A DNA stretch of 12,494 nt, taken from NCBI GenBank assembly GCA_018821745.1, contig JAHJLU010000231.1:1-12494 (forward strand), read 5' to 3'. Made by a program: the position numbers and the translations under genes. The notes under the pieces are model-generated. The model was not told the DNA's origin. It made no database searches and saw only the letters and a program-made list of their open reading frames with translations. The DNA is from Myxococcota bacterium. GTDB taxonomy: Bacteria; Myxococcota_A; Polyangia; HGW-17. Position 1 is the stretch's first letter; each line of letters begins with the position of its first letter. Of this stretch, positions 5,937-12,494 are shown piece after piece.

Positions 5937-8594
5937 ATGAAAATATTCATTCTTCTTTTATTGTCACTGTGCCTGTTTCCTCTGAAGGCTGCGGGGCAAT
6001 CCCCGGAGGGCTCCGCATCCCTGGCGGTGGATACCAGCAAGGTGGTGCCACCCAAACCACTGAAGGTGGTGCCCGCCACCTACCCCGCCGAGGGATACGC
6101 CGATCCGCCGGGAATAACGGTTCACGTGAAGGTGCACATCTCAAAGGATGGTACGGTTCTGCAGACCGAGGTGGTCCGCAGCGGAGGCGCACCCTTTGAC
6201 CGGGAAGCAGTCAAGGCAGCAAAACTGTGGCATTTCCGGCCGGCGACCTATAACGGGAAGCCCATCGCCGTGAAAATCACTATCCCCTTTGCCTTCCCGC
6301 CGCGGATCAAACCCAGGGATCCCTCAAAAAACAATCCGAAAAACGCCACGGGGGATCAAGCCAACCCCGGGACAAAAAAACCGGTAAAAATTCCCGGTAA
6401 AAAGAGAAATAACCCTAATAATATAAACAACATAAAAGTTACCCACATCACCCCCCTCCAGAAACCGAAGAAACCCAAAAAGGCCCCGGATGGCTCCATA
6501 TTGGTTACAGGAATTCTGAAAAAGCCCCGTAAATCTGCGGTGGGGGAGTTTAAGATCAACAGAGCGGTGCTCACTGCTGCTCCACAACCGTCGGCGGGGG
6601 ATATGCTCCGAACGGCCCCGGGGTTTTATGTGGGACATCCCCAGGGTGAGGGGATGGCCAACGCGCTCTTCCTTCGGGGCTTTGATGCGGCACACGGTCA
6701 GGACTTCGAACTGTGGGCGGGGGAAGTGCCCATCAACCTTACGGGACACATCCACGCCCAGGGTTACGCGGATATGCACTTCATCATCCCGGAGACCGTT
6801 CTGTCTCTGAAGGTGGTGGAGGGTGTCTTTGACCCCTCTCAGGGGGATTTTGCCGTCGCGGGATCCGGATATTTCAATTACGGAATTACCCGGCGCGGAC
6901 TCCATGCGGGGATTACCCTTGGCTCCTTCAACACCAGCCGGCTGCTTTTCATCTGGGCCCCCGAGGGGGAATCGAGGGAAACCTTCGTGGCGGTATCTGT
7001 GAAAGAGAGTGACGGATATGGGACGGGAAACCGCTCCTCCCAGTCCGTCTCCGCCATGGGCCGCTATGCGCTGGCCCTGGGAAAAAAGACAACCGTGGTT
7101 TTCCACATGGGTGGCTTCGCCTCCCGCTCCATTCTCCCCGGAGTCCTTCGCCTCAATGACATCGAGTCGGGAGCAATTGACCTCTACGACACCTACAATG
7201 ATCCCACAGCGCGGGCCCAGTCGGGGTTTTTCTCACGGTTCGAGACCTCGGCCAAAGTAGAGAAACGGTTGTCCCGAAAGGGTGAGATGCTTAAATTCAC
7301 ACTCTGGGCCCTTCGCACCAACAGCCGGCTCAGGCAGAACTTCACAGGGTACCTCCTCTCCTTTGCGGATCAACCCGATCTCATCGGCGCGGGGGATCTC
7401 CATCAGCAGGTCAATCTGGATGAGGCCTACGGCGCCTCCCTCACGTACAAGAGCGGCACCTTTAAAAAGTGGGACATCCCCATGAGCACCCACACGGGGA
7501 TCACCCTGCGCAGTGACTGGATCGAACAGACCGAGGATCTCCTCTTCCCCGCCCAGAACATGATCTGGCGCAACACGGTGGACACATCGGTGCAGGTACT
7601 GGACATGGGACTCTTTGGTGGCGCCCAGGTTCAGCCCAGCGATATGTTCCGTTTCAGCCTGGGGTTTCGGGCCAACTATCTGGTCTTCGAAGTCAATGAT
7701 CGTCTGGGCAACTGGCAGTACAACACCCCCACCAACCAGAGCCACCAACTGGGATACAAGCGTGATGCCATGGGTCTGGCCATGGGCCCTCGCCTGGGCT
7801 TCGAGATAGGCCCCTTTTACAAGTACCAGGTCCCCCAGCTCTTTGAAGGGTTCTCTTTCATCGGCAGCTACGGCGAAGGGTTCCGATCCCCTCCACCCCG
7901 CTCATTGCAGGAGGGAGAGAAGGCACCCTTCACCAAGGTAAAATCCACGGAGGCGGGTATCAAGTGGTTCCTGACAAAGAACAAACAGATCCTCTTCAAG
8001 CTCACGGGGTTTTATACCTACCTCTCCGATGATTACGTCTACGACCCCACCACGGCCATGGCCAAATCCATTGGTGATACCAGCCGGCTGGGGGCCATGG
8101 CTTTTCTGAGCGCCAGGCCTTTCAAGGGGTTCCTCTTCTCAGGATCCCTCACCTATGCCTACGCCGTCCTGGAGGGCTCCCCCATGCCAACCCCCGAGGA
8201 TCCCCAGCCGGGACAAAAGGCGGGGGATCTCATCCCCTACATTCCACCCTGGGTGGGTCGGGTCGACGCGGGATACACTCGGACCGTCGGCAACATCAAG
8301 GGAAGTTCGGTAACACTAAAGGCTGGTCTGGGATACTCCTATCTGGGACCCAGACCCATCCCCTTCAGCCAGTGGAGCGATCCCGTTCATCTCGCCGATG
8401 CCTCCGTGAGCGCGTCATGGAAACAATTCACCCTCAGACTTGAGGCGACCAATATTTTCAACACCGCCTGGCACGATATGGAACTGAACTTTGTTTCCCA
8501 GTGGAATCCCAATGTTCCCACGCGGCTCCCCCAGCGGCATGTGGTGGCAGGGGCCCCTCGCACGGTCATGGCTACCCTGACCATGGTCTACTGA
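5937..8594 (+). CDS. TonB-dependent outer-membrane receptor with N-terminal TonB C-terminal-like domain
   Basis: An 885-residue outer-membrane transporter. A signal peptide (1-20, MKIFILLLLSLCLFPLKAAG) is followed by a TonB C-terminal-like domain at about 40-122: YPAEGYADPPGITVHVKVHI, then VVRSGG, FDREAVKAAKLWHFRPAT and the closing ITIPFAF. Residues 123-185 are a Lys/Asn/Pro-rich linker, visibly more A-rich in DNA than its surroundings. The plug runs from about 186 to 325 and includes FLRGFDAAHGQDFELW and HIHAQGYADMHFIIPE, a His-rich plug pattern I recall from a subgroup of these receptors. The rest is the beta-barrel, with EATNIFNTAW near the end and a C-terminal aromatic Tyr. Such receptors take up chelated metals, cofactors or glycans using energy from TonB-ExbBD; the substrate cannot be read from sequence. 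ATG 5937 has AAGGA with 7-nt spacing. Two lipoprotein genes follow closely in the same direction. Confidence 0.9.
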   Translation: MKIFILLLLSLCLFPLKAAGQSPEGSASLAVDTSKVVPPKPLKVVPATYPAEGYADPPGITVHVKVHISKDGTVLQTEVVRSGGAPFDREAVKAAKLWHFRPATYNGKPIAVKITIPFAFPPRIKPRDPSKNNPKNATGDQANPGTKKPVKIPGKKRNNPNNINNIKVTHITPLQKPKKPKKAPDGSILVTGILKKPRKSAVGEFKINRAVLTAAPQPSAGDMLRTAPGFYVGHPQGEGMANALFLRGFDAAHGQDFELWAGEVPINLTGHIHAQGYADMHFIIPETVLSLKVVEGVFDPSQGDFAVAGSGYFNYGITRRGLHAGITLGSFNTSRLLFIWAPEGESRETFVAVSVKESDGYGTGNRSSQSVSAMGRYALALGKKTTVVFHMGGFASRSILPGVLRLNDIESGAIDLYDTYNDPTARAQSGFFSRFETSAKVEKRLSRKGEMLKFTLWALRTNSRLRQNFTGYLLSFADQPDLIGAGDLHQQVNLDEAYGASLTYKSGTFKKWDIPMSTHTGITLRSDWIEQTEDLLFPAQNMIWRNTVDTSVQVLDMGLFGGAQVQPSDMFRFSLGFRANYLVFEVNDRLGNWQYNTPTNQSHQLGYKRDAMGLAMGPRLGFEIGPFYKYQVPQLFEGFSFIGSYGEGFRSPPPRSLQEGEKAPFTKVKSTEAGIKWFLTKNKQILFKLTGFYTYLSDDYVYDPTTAMAKSIGDTSRLGAMAFLSARPFKGFLFSGSLTYAYAVLEGSPMPTPEDPQPGQKAGDLIPYIPPWVGRVDAGYTRTVGNIKGSSVTLKAGLGYSYLGPRPIPFSQWSDPVHLADASVSASWKQFTLRLEATNIFNTAWHDMELNFVSQWNPNVPTRLPQRHVVAGAPRTVMATLTMVY

Positions 8595-8606
8595 AAGGAG
8601 GAGGAT

Positions 8607-9341
8607 ATGCAAAAACATTTATTATTCCTCGTAATTTTTCTCTCTTCCGGGTGCAAAATCGGCTCCACCGGGGAGGCAATGATCGAGTACTCCCTCTATG
8701 CCCGGGGGACATCACAGTCAGCCTCTTTCACCAGCACCGACGGCTGGGACATTACCCTCACCGAGGCGCGCCTCATCGTGGGCCCCCTGCTTCTGTGCTC
8801 CCATGTCCCCACCTTCTCCAAATCAGGGAGCGATTCCCTCACGGAGTGCGGCAAGGTTATGGGGGATTTCGATGGCGCGACGCTGTTTGACGCCCTCTCG
8901 GACCATGAGCAGTTCCTGGGATCACTCACGGGAATCAGCGGCCAAATCAACTCTATCTTCTATGATCACGGTTACCTGTGGCTCCCTACCCAGGGTGAGG
9001 TCCAGCTGGTCAACGATGACCTCCAGGGGAACTCAGTGACTATCACGGGGAGCGCCACCAAAGATGCTTCCACTTTTGATTTCGTCTTCTCGGTGCCCCT
9101 GATCCCCATTAAAAAGGGGCTGCAGACGGTAATGGGTGTGGGAGTTGATTTTGAAGGCACACCCTCTACAAAAAAAATGGTTATACAGGGCGATCCTGCC
9201 TACTGGCTTCGCAACGTCCGCTTTGGGCCCCTGTACGATATGGGGACGAGCCCCCTGATCCTCACCGAGGAGATGGGAACATACAACATTGTTTATTATG
9301 GACTCACAACATCCGCTCCACTTGATTTTTCCTGGGAGTGA
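8607..9341 (+). CDS. lipoprotein with D-G-W-x-[IV]-T motif, receptor-operon partner (first of two)
   Basis: A 244-residue protein with a short lipoprotein signal ending S-S-G-C16. The mature part appears all-beta, with DGWDITLTEARLIVGPLLLC at 45-64 as its most distinctive stretch and cysteines at 64 and 81 that could pair. I do not recognise the family. The D-G-W-x-[IV]-T motif is also in the next protein, so the two may be distant paralogues. The start has a strong AAAGGAGGAGG just before ATG 8607, and the gene begins 12 bp after the receptor stop, which makes cotranscription very likely. A role as a surface or periplasmic accessory to the receptor, for instance substrate capture, is inferred only from position. 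Confidence 0.8.
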   Translation: MQKHLLFLVIFLSSGCKIGSTGEAMIEYSLYARGTSQSASFTSTDGWDITLTEARLIVGPLLLCSHVPTFSKSGSDSLTECGKVMGDFDGATLFDALSDHEQFLGSLTGISGQINSIFYDHGYLWLPTQGEVQLVNDDLQGNSVTITGSATKDASTFDFVFSVPLIPIKKGLQTVMGVGVDFEGTPSTKKMVIQGDPAYWLRNVRFGPLYDMGTSPLILTEEMGTYNIVYYGLTTSAPLDFSWE

Positions 9342-9355
9342 TCGGGAGATTTATC

Positions 9356-10330
9356 ATGAAACATTTTTTCCTTATTGTTGCAGCAATGACCCTCTTTACC
9401 CTTTTGGCCTGTGACGAGACCACGGGTACGTCCACCGGCTCCATCCAGTTTTATGTGGAACCAGAATGGACCATCGTCAACGGGATCCCCGCAGGAGACG
9501 CCGAAGAGGAGATTAACGACGGCTGGGCCGTAACCTACGACAAGTTTGTCGTGTGTATCGGCAACATCCACATGAGCCACGATACCCTTGAGACAAAGAG
9601 CAGCACGCTCAAGGCAGGAGATCTCTTCACCATGAACGAGACCTTCGTCATCGATCTGAAGAACGCCCCCACCTCCGGACTCCTGGTGGCAGAGTTCAAC
9701 GATGTCCCCACGGGAGACTGGGAGAGTGTGGGATATTCCCTCCCCATGGCCCAGAGCAGCTCCGTCAAACTCGGAAACGTCACCGATGATGATTACCATG
9801 AGATGATCGACAACGGGCTGGCGGTCTCCACCATCATGACCCTCACCAAGACAGGCGGCCAGGTGTGCCCCTATCTCGTGGAGGCGGAAAACCCGGCGGA
9901 TCCTGCCCGCCCCTGCACCCCCATGGAGCAGATCCGATTCCAGTGGCAGCTCCCCTACGGATCCACAGCAGACGGCTGCGGCACCCCCACCCAGGTAGGC
10001 GTGAATATTCCCAAGGGGGGAACCACCCAGGTGAAGCTCACCATCCATTCGGATCACCACTTCTTCAACGCCCTGCGCCACACGGACATCACCCGGCTGG
10101 CCCAGCCCCTCATCGACGCCGATCTCAACCTGGACGGAGAGGTTACTCTGGAGGAGCTTGCCCAGGTCCCCATCACCGTACTGGACACTACGGTCTATGA
10201 TCTCTCCACCTTCCCCTCGGATCTGGAGACCCTCAGGGACTATATCCGGTGGACCACCATCACCTTCCCCCACTTTCAGGGCGACGGGGGCTGTCCCATT
10301 CGCACTGCCCTGGACGAAACCGCCAAATAA
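9356..10330 (+). CDS. lipoprotein with EF-hand loop and His cluster, receptor-operon partner (second of two)
   Basis: A 324-residue lipoprotein: signal peptide 1-18 with a canonical L-L-A-C19 lipobox. DGWAVTYDKFVVCIGNIHMS at 55-74 resembles the D-G-W region of the preceding protein. A canonical EF-hand calcium loop lies at 256-267 (D256, N258, D260, G261, E267) in LNLDGEVTLEEL. Just before it is H231-S-D-H234-H235-F-F and H242, a possible metal site. Five cysteines remain in the mature chain besides C19 (67, 171, 187, 208, 313). The ATG at 9356 is chosen because GGGAG (9344-9348) is 7 nt upstream and the signal peptide starts there; an in-frame GTG at 9338 overlaps the previous gene. It starts 14 bp after the first lipoprotein and ends the apparent operon. 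Function is unknown; metal-dependent ligand binding is an inference. Confidence 0.83.
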   Translation: MKHFFLIVAAMTLFTLLACDETTGTSTGSIQFYVEPEWTIVNGIPAGDAEEEINDGWAVTYDKFVVCIGNIHMSHDTLETKSSTLKAGDLFTMNETFVIDLKNAPTSGLLVAEFNDVPTGDWESVGYSLPMAQSSSVKLGNVTDDDYHEMIDNGLAVSTIMTLTKTGGQVCPYLVEAENPADPARPCTPMEQIRFQWQLPYGSTADGCGTPTQVGVNIPKGGTTQVKLTIHSDHHFFNALRHTDITRLAQPLIDADLNLDGEVTLEELAQVPITVLDTTVYDLSTFPSDLETLRDYIRWTTITFPHFQGDGGCPIRTALDETAK

Positions 10331-10464
10331 TCAAATAAAATCTAAAAAGTAAAAATAAGGGGACAAAAAAATTCAAAAAAAAACGCAACCGATCCACCCC
10401 TCTTGCCGAAAAGGAGAGCACCAACGAATAACAGCCCCTTCTGGGGGCAGAAAGAGGCTCTCCC
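10331..10464 (+). promoter_or_regulatory. A-rich intergenic region with nested leader hairpins
   Basis: Bases 10331-10390 are strikingly A-rich after the operon's stop, with no hairpin that would make an intrinsic terminator. Downstream, GGAGAGC (10413-10419) is perfectly complementary to GCTCTCC (10457-10463), directly before the ATG at 10465, and encloses a second hairpin GCCCC (10434-10438)/GGGGC (10444-10448). The likely Shine-Dalgarno AAGAGG (10452-10457) lies against the outer stem. CCTCTT at 10399-10404 could alternatively pair with it. This suggests translational control; a promoter was not identified. Confidence 0.4.
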
Positions 10465-11160
10465 ATGAACACTATTTTAAATCAAACCCTTTCCCCCATC
10501 TCCACCCTCTCCAAACTGGCCGAGGAAGGTCTCAAGCAGTTGGGATCAGCCTACGCCGCATCAAAACGGGAAGGAGCTGCCGGGGCACCCCGGCAACCGG
10601 AGACGGTGAACACCCAGAAATCAGCGGAGCAGGTCTCCGTCAAGGATCTCAACGTCACCCAGCGTCAGGACTCCACACTGGAAAAAACCCTGAATGCTGT
10701 CAATAAGTCCATCACCGTGGCGACGACCCTCCATGAGCTGCCGGCGACCCTGCTGGCTCCCCTCTCCATTGCGGGAGGGCTCTGGTCCCTGGGCCAGGCA
10801 CAAAACGTCAAGGGGAGGGAGGCACACTTCAAGGCAATGGCCGTGGATGGCGCCGTGGACTATCTCTCCCTGGGCAATGGCAAGAGCCTCCCCGCTCTCA
10901 GCGGATTTCCCACCATGGTCGAAGCGGCAAAGGGCCAGAAATGCCTCGGGCAGGGGATTCCACTAAATTCCTCTTTTCACAACGACCGTGAGCGGGGCAT
11001 TTTTGAAAAGCAGTACAACAAGACCATGGCGACCATAAAGAAACTCTACCGGACCCCCGAGGGACGGGAGCAGCTCAAGGCCCTGGTGGTCAAGTACAAG
11101 GCCTTCAAGCTCGCAAATCCAGATGTATCGGCCCACATCTTTTTTATCGCAGGAAAATAA
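10465..11160 (+). CDS. hypothetical protein, no recognised family
   Basis: A 231-residue protein without a signal peptide. Residues 1-35 are predicted helical (SKLAEEGLKQLGSAYAAS), 36-70 are a polar Gln/Glu/Thr-rich linker, and 70-130 contain a hydrophobic stretch at about 93-109 (PATLLAPLSIAGGLWSL) that is short for a confident membrane span. The last 60 residues are Lys/Arg-rich and probably helical (EKQYNKTMATIKKLYRTPEG). There is a single cysteine (C160). The start at ATG 10465 is supported by AAGAGG 7 nt upstream. Codon use matches neighbouring genes, which supports it being real. It stands alone behind a structured leader and is followed by a 191-bp gap. A secreted effector or a structural protein are guesses; no motif supports either. 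Confidence 0.7.
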   Translation: MNTILNQTLSPISTLSKLAEEGLKQLGSAYAASKREGAAGAPRQPETVNTQKSAEQVSVKDLNVTQRQDSTLEKTLNAVNKSITVATTLHELPATLLAPLSIAGGLWSLGQAQNVKGREAHFKAMAVDGAVDYLSLGNGKSLPALSGFPTMVEAAKGQKCLGQGIPLNSSFHNDRERGIFEKQYNKTMATIKKLYRTPEGREQLKALVVKYKAFKLANPDVSAHIFFIAGK

Positions 11161-11351
11161 ATCCCCACAGCGACCATTAACCCCCCGCTTTTTTTAAAAG
11201 AATACCATTGTCACTCCTTGTTTTCTGTGTATTTATCCTCCCCATTGAATGCAAACATAACCCGCTGCGTCAGAGCAACGCTTTCTCTGACAGCGGAGTA
11301 AAGTATTTTTACCAGTTCGTTTAATGAGGAGTTTCCTCAAAGGAGAAATCA
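11161..11351 (+). promoter_or_regulatory. intergenic region with strong hairpin upstream of Cys-repeat lipoprotein
   Basis: This 191-bp gap has no convincing intrinsic terminator after the 231-residue protein gene, although a T7 run lies near 11189-11196. TTGTCA (11208-11213, 5/6) is a possible -35, but the -10 at 16-17 bp spacing (TATTTA) is poor. CCGCT (11262-11266) plus GTCAGAG (11269-11275) pair with CTCTGAC (11285-11291) plus AGCGG (11292-11296): 12 pairs with a 2-nt bulge and 9-nt loop. A second small hairpin, TGAGGA (11325-11330)/TCCTCA (11334-11339), sits just before the Shine-Dalgarno AAGGAG (about 11340-11345) of the next gene. Confidence 0.4.
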
Positions 11352-12494
11352 ATGCAAAGAAAAACAGCCGCTTTCATTTTGATGGCCGCGCTCTCGGTGT
11401 TTGCGTTCACCGCGTGCTTCACGACGCCCGGAACACAACAGAATCAGGGCACTGATCAGGGGACAACCCAGGATGTCCAGGCGCAGGATGTCCCTCTCCC
11501 TGAACCGCCAAAACCCGTTTTTGTTGAGCCCGAAGTAGTGAAGGAGCCCGCCGTGGTCGAGGTGGTGGTTCCCGAGCCGGATATTCAGCCCGCCAAAGTT
11601 GTTATTTACACCGACGTGGTACCTCCCGCAGGATACACCAAAGTGATTACTCGGACTCCTCCTCCCGCTGACATCGTTGTGGAGCGGCCCTCAGTTCCCC
11701 CCATGTATCTGCCCCCCCAGATCGACTGGACCCGCTTGATCCCCCCCAACTACGCCAATTGCCCGCATATTTCCTACAAGTGGCGGGGGAAATGCGTCTG
11801 TCCTTCGGGCACCGCCTGGAACGCCCACAGTTATAAATGTCAGATCCTGCGCAACGTGGCCAAACGCTACTGTTCAAGGGGCTCCATCTGGAACGGGCGT
11901 CACTGCGTCTGTGCCAGTGGCAAATTCTGGGATTCCAAAGCCCGCTGGTGCGTAAACGCCTCCGTGCGCCCCACCTGTATCAATAAAACCGTATGGAATG
12001 GCAGCACCTGTGCCTGTCCTGCAGGCACCTACTGGAACATGGGCGCACGGCGTTGTGTGAATAAGATGGTCATCAATTGCAGCCGCGGCACCGTGCGTCG
12101 CGGTAACGCCTGCGTGTGTCCCGCCGATAAATACTGGGACAGCACCGCCCGCTGGTGTGTTCGCCCCGCTCTGCGCTGCCCCGCCGGAACCGTTTATCGC
12201 GCTGGTACCTGCCGCTGTCCCTCGGGAACCCACTGGAATGCCCGCAAAAAGAAATGTCTTGCCCAGTTCTCCTGTCCTGCCACCATGGTTAAAGTATCCT
12301 CCGGTCACGGTCACCACTGCTCCTGCCCCGCAGGCACCTTCTGGAACACCAGAAATCGTCGCTGCATCCGCAAACCCTTCGTCTGCAAGGGTGGTGCGCT
12401 GTGGAACGGCACCAGCTGCTCCTGTCCTTCCGGGACATTCTGGAATTATCGCACCTCCCGCTGTGCCAGAGACGCCTTCACCTGCCCCGGTGGC
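11352..12494 (+). CDS. lipoprotein with tandem Cys-rich repeats (3' truncated by window end)
   Basis: An open frame of 381 codons that runs off the window without a stop. Residues 1-22 are a lipoprotein signal (MQRKTAAFILMAALSVFAFT, then A-C22). Residues 23-136 are a Gln/Pro/Val-rich stalk with no cysteine. From C137 the protein is a tandem array: repeats start at C137, C174, C209, C243, C276, C308 and C345, and an eighth begins at C378. Six of the seven complete repeats fit C-x10-C-x-C-x12-C exactly; repeat 6 has x14 with an inserted HGHH. The centre of each reads roughly W-N-G-x-x-C-x-C-P-x-G-T-x-W-[ND], and linkers shrink from 10 to 5-8 residues. Four Cys per unit suggest two disulfides each, giving a rigid surface rod. 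ATG 11352 has AAGGAG 6 nt upstream. I do not recognise a named family; adhesion or cell-surface structure is inferred. Confidence 0.88.
   Translation, partial: MQRKTAAFILMAALSVFAFTACFTTPGTQQNQGTDQGTTQDVQAQDVPLPEPPKPVFVEPEVVKEPAVVEVVVPEPDIQPAKVVIYTDVVPPAGYTKVITRTPPPADIVVERPSVPPMYLPPQIDWTRLIPPNYANCPHISYKWRGKCVCPSGTAWNAHSYKCQILRNVAKRYCSRGSIWNGRHCVCASGKFWDSKARWCVNASVRPTCINKTVWNGSTCACPAGTYWNMGARRCVNKMVINCSRGTVRRGNACVCPADKYWDSTARWCVRPALRCPAGTVYRAGTCRCPSGTHWNARKKKCLAQFSCPATMVKVSSGHGHHCSCPAGTFWNTRNRRCIRKPFVCKGGALWNGTSCSCPSGTFWNYRTSRCARDAFTCPGG
11760..12494 (+). repeat. array of seven complete and one partial Cys-rich protein repeats
   Basis: Coding repeats of about 32-37 residues, starting at bases 11760, 11871, 11976, 12078, 12177, 12273 and 12384, with an eighth at 12483. 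The cysteines, the W-N and the C-P-x-G-T core are conserved, but the DNA copies have diverged, so the array is old rather than a recent slippage product. Confidence 0.85.

Noticed and set aside
6324..7106. 260-codon - strand open frame
   Set aside because: Antisense to the linker and plug of the TonB-dependent receptor; no sensible protein features.
9296..10273. 325-codon - strand open frame
   Set aside because: Antisense to the EF-hand lipoprotein, which has a lipobox, a good ribosome binding site and operon context.
11185..11200. Intrinsic terminator after the 231-residue protein gene
   Set aside because: There is a T-run, but the preceding C-rich stretch has no G-rich partner to form a stem.
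11874..12317. 147-codon Gly/Ala/Thr-rich - strand open frame
   Set aside because: It is the antisense reading of the Cys-repeat array; its regularity simply mirrors the repeats on the + strand.
11760..12494. CRISPR-like or recent tandem DNA repeat
   Set aside because: The periodicity is in the protein; DNA copies differ in sequence and unit length, with no conserved repeat and spacer pattern.

Overview
The window comes from a Gram-negative bacterium: it encodes a TonB-dependent outer-membrane receptor and several lipoproteins with signal peptides. The moderately GC-rich, C-ending codon use and the abundance of poorly characterised lipoproteins (leucine-rich repeats, Cys-rich repeats, an EF-hand) suggest the former Deltaproteobacteria (Myxococcota, Bradymonadales or Desulfobacterota). 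That placement is an inference, not a demonstrated assignment. No rRNA, tRNA, insertion sequence, CRISPR array or phage gene was found.

Left part (1-2955, + strand): the 3' end of nadA (quinolinate synthase), a Crp/Fnr-family regulator, a two-cluster ferredoxin-like Fe-S protein and cysE (serine acetyltransferase), closely spaced. A perfect FNR-type palindrome (TTGAT-N4-ATCAA, 1182-1195) lies in the 82-bp gap between the regulator and the Fe-S gene. The regulator has the FNR-type E-x-x-S-R recognition helix but only one cysteine, so it should read an FNR-type site without an FNR-type Fe-S sensor. This looks like a small redox or nitrosative-stress module next to Fe-S-dependent NAD synthesis and cysteine synthesis.

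Middle (2992-5399, - strand): serC (phosphoserine aminotransferase), converging on cysE, and upstream of it a leucine-rich-repeat lipoprotein. SerC and CysE both act on the route from 3-phosphoglycerate through serine to cysteine.

Right-centre (5553-10330, + strand): a probable four-gene operon. It holds a small His/Cys-rich secreted protein, an 885-residue TonB-dependent receptor with a TonB C-terminal-like domain fused at its N-terminus, and two lipoproteins that share a D-G-W-x-[IV]-T motif; the second also has an EF-hand loop and a His cluster. The set looks like an uptake or surface-sensing system, perhaps for a metal or metal chelate. Two strong hairpins lie between the first two cistrons.

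Right end (10465-12494, + strand): a 231-residue protein of unknown function behind a structured leader, then a lipoprotein running off the window. The latter has a Pro/Val-rich stalk and seven complete Cys-rich repeats plus the start of an eighth (C-x10-C-x-C-x12-C).

The most unusual items are the Cys-repeat lipoprotein, the TonB-domain/receptor fusion operon, and the regulator paired with a perfect FNR-type palindrome.
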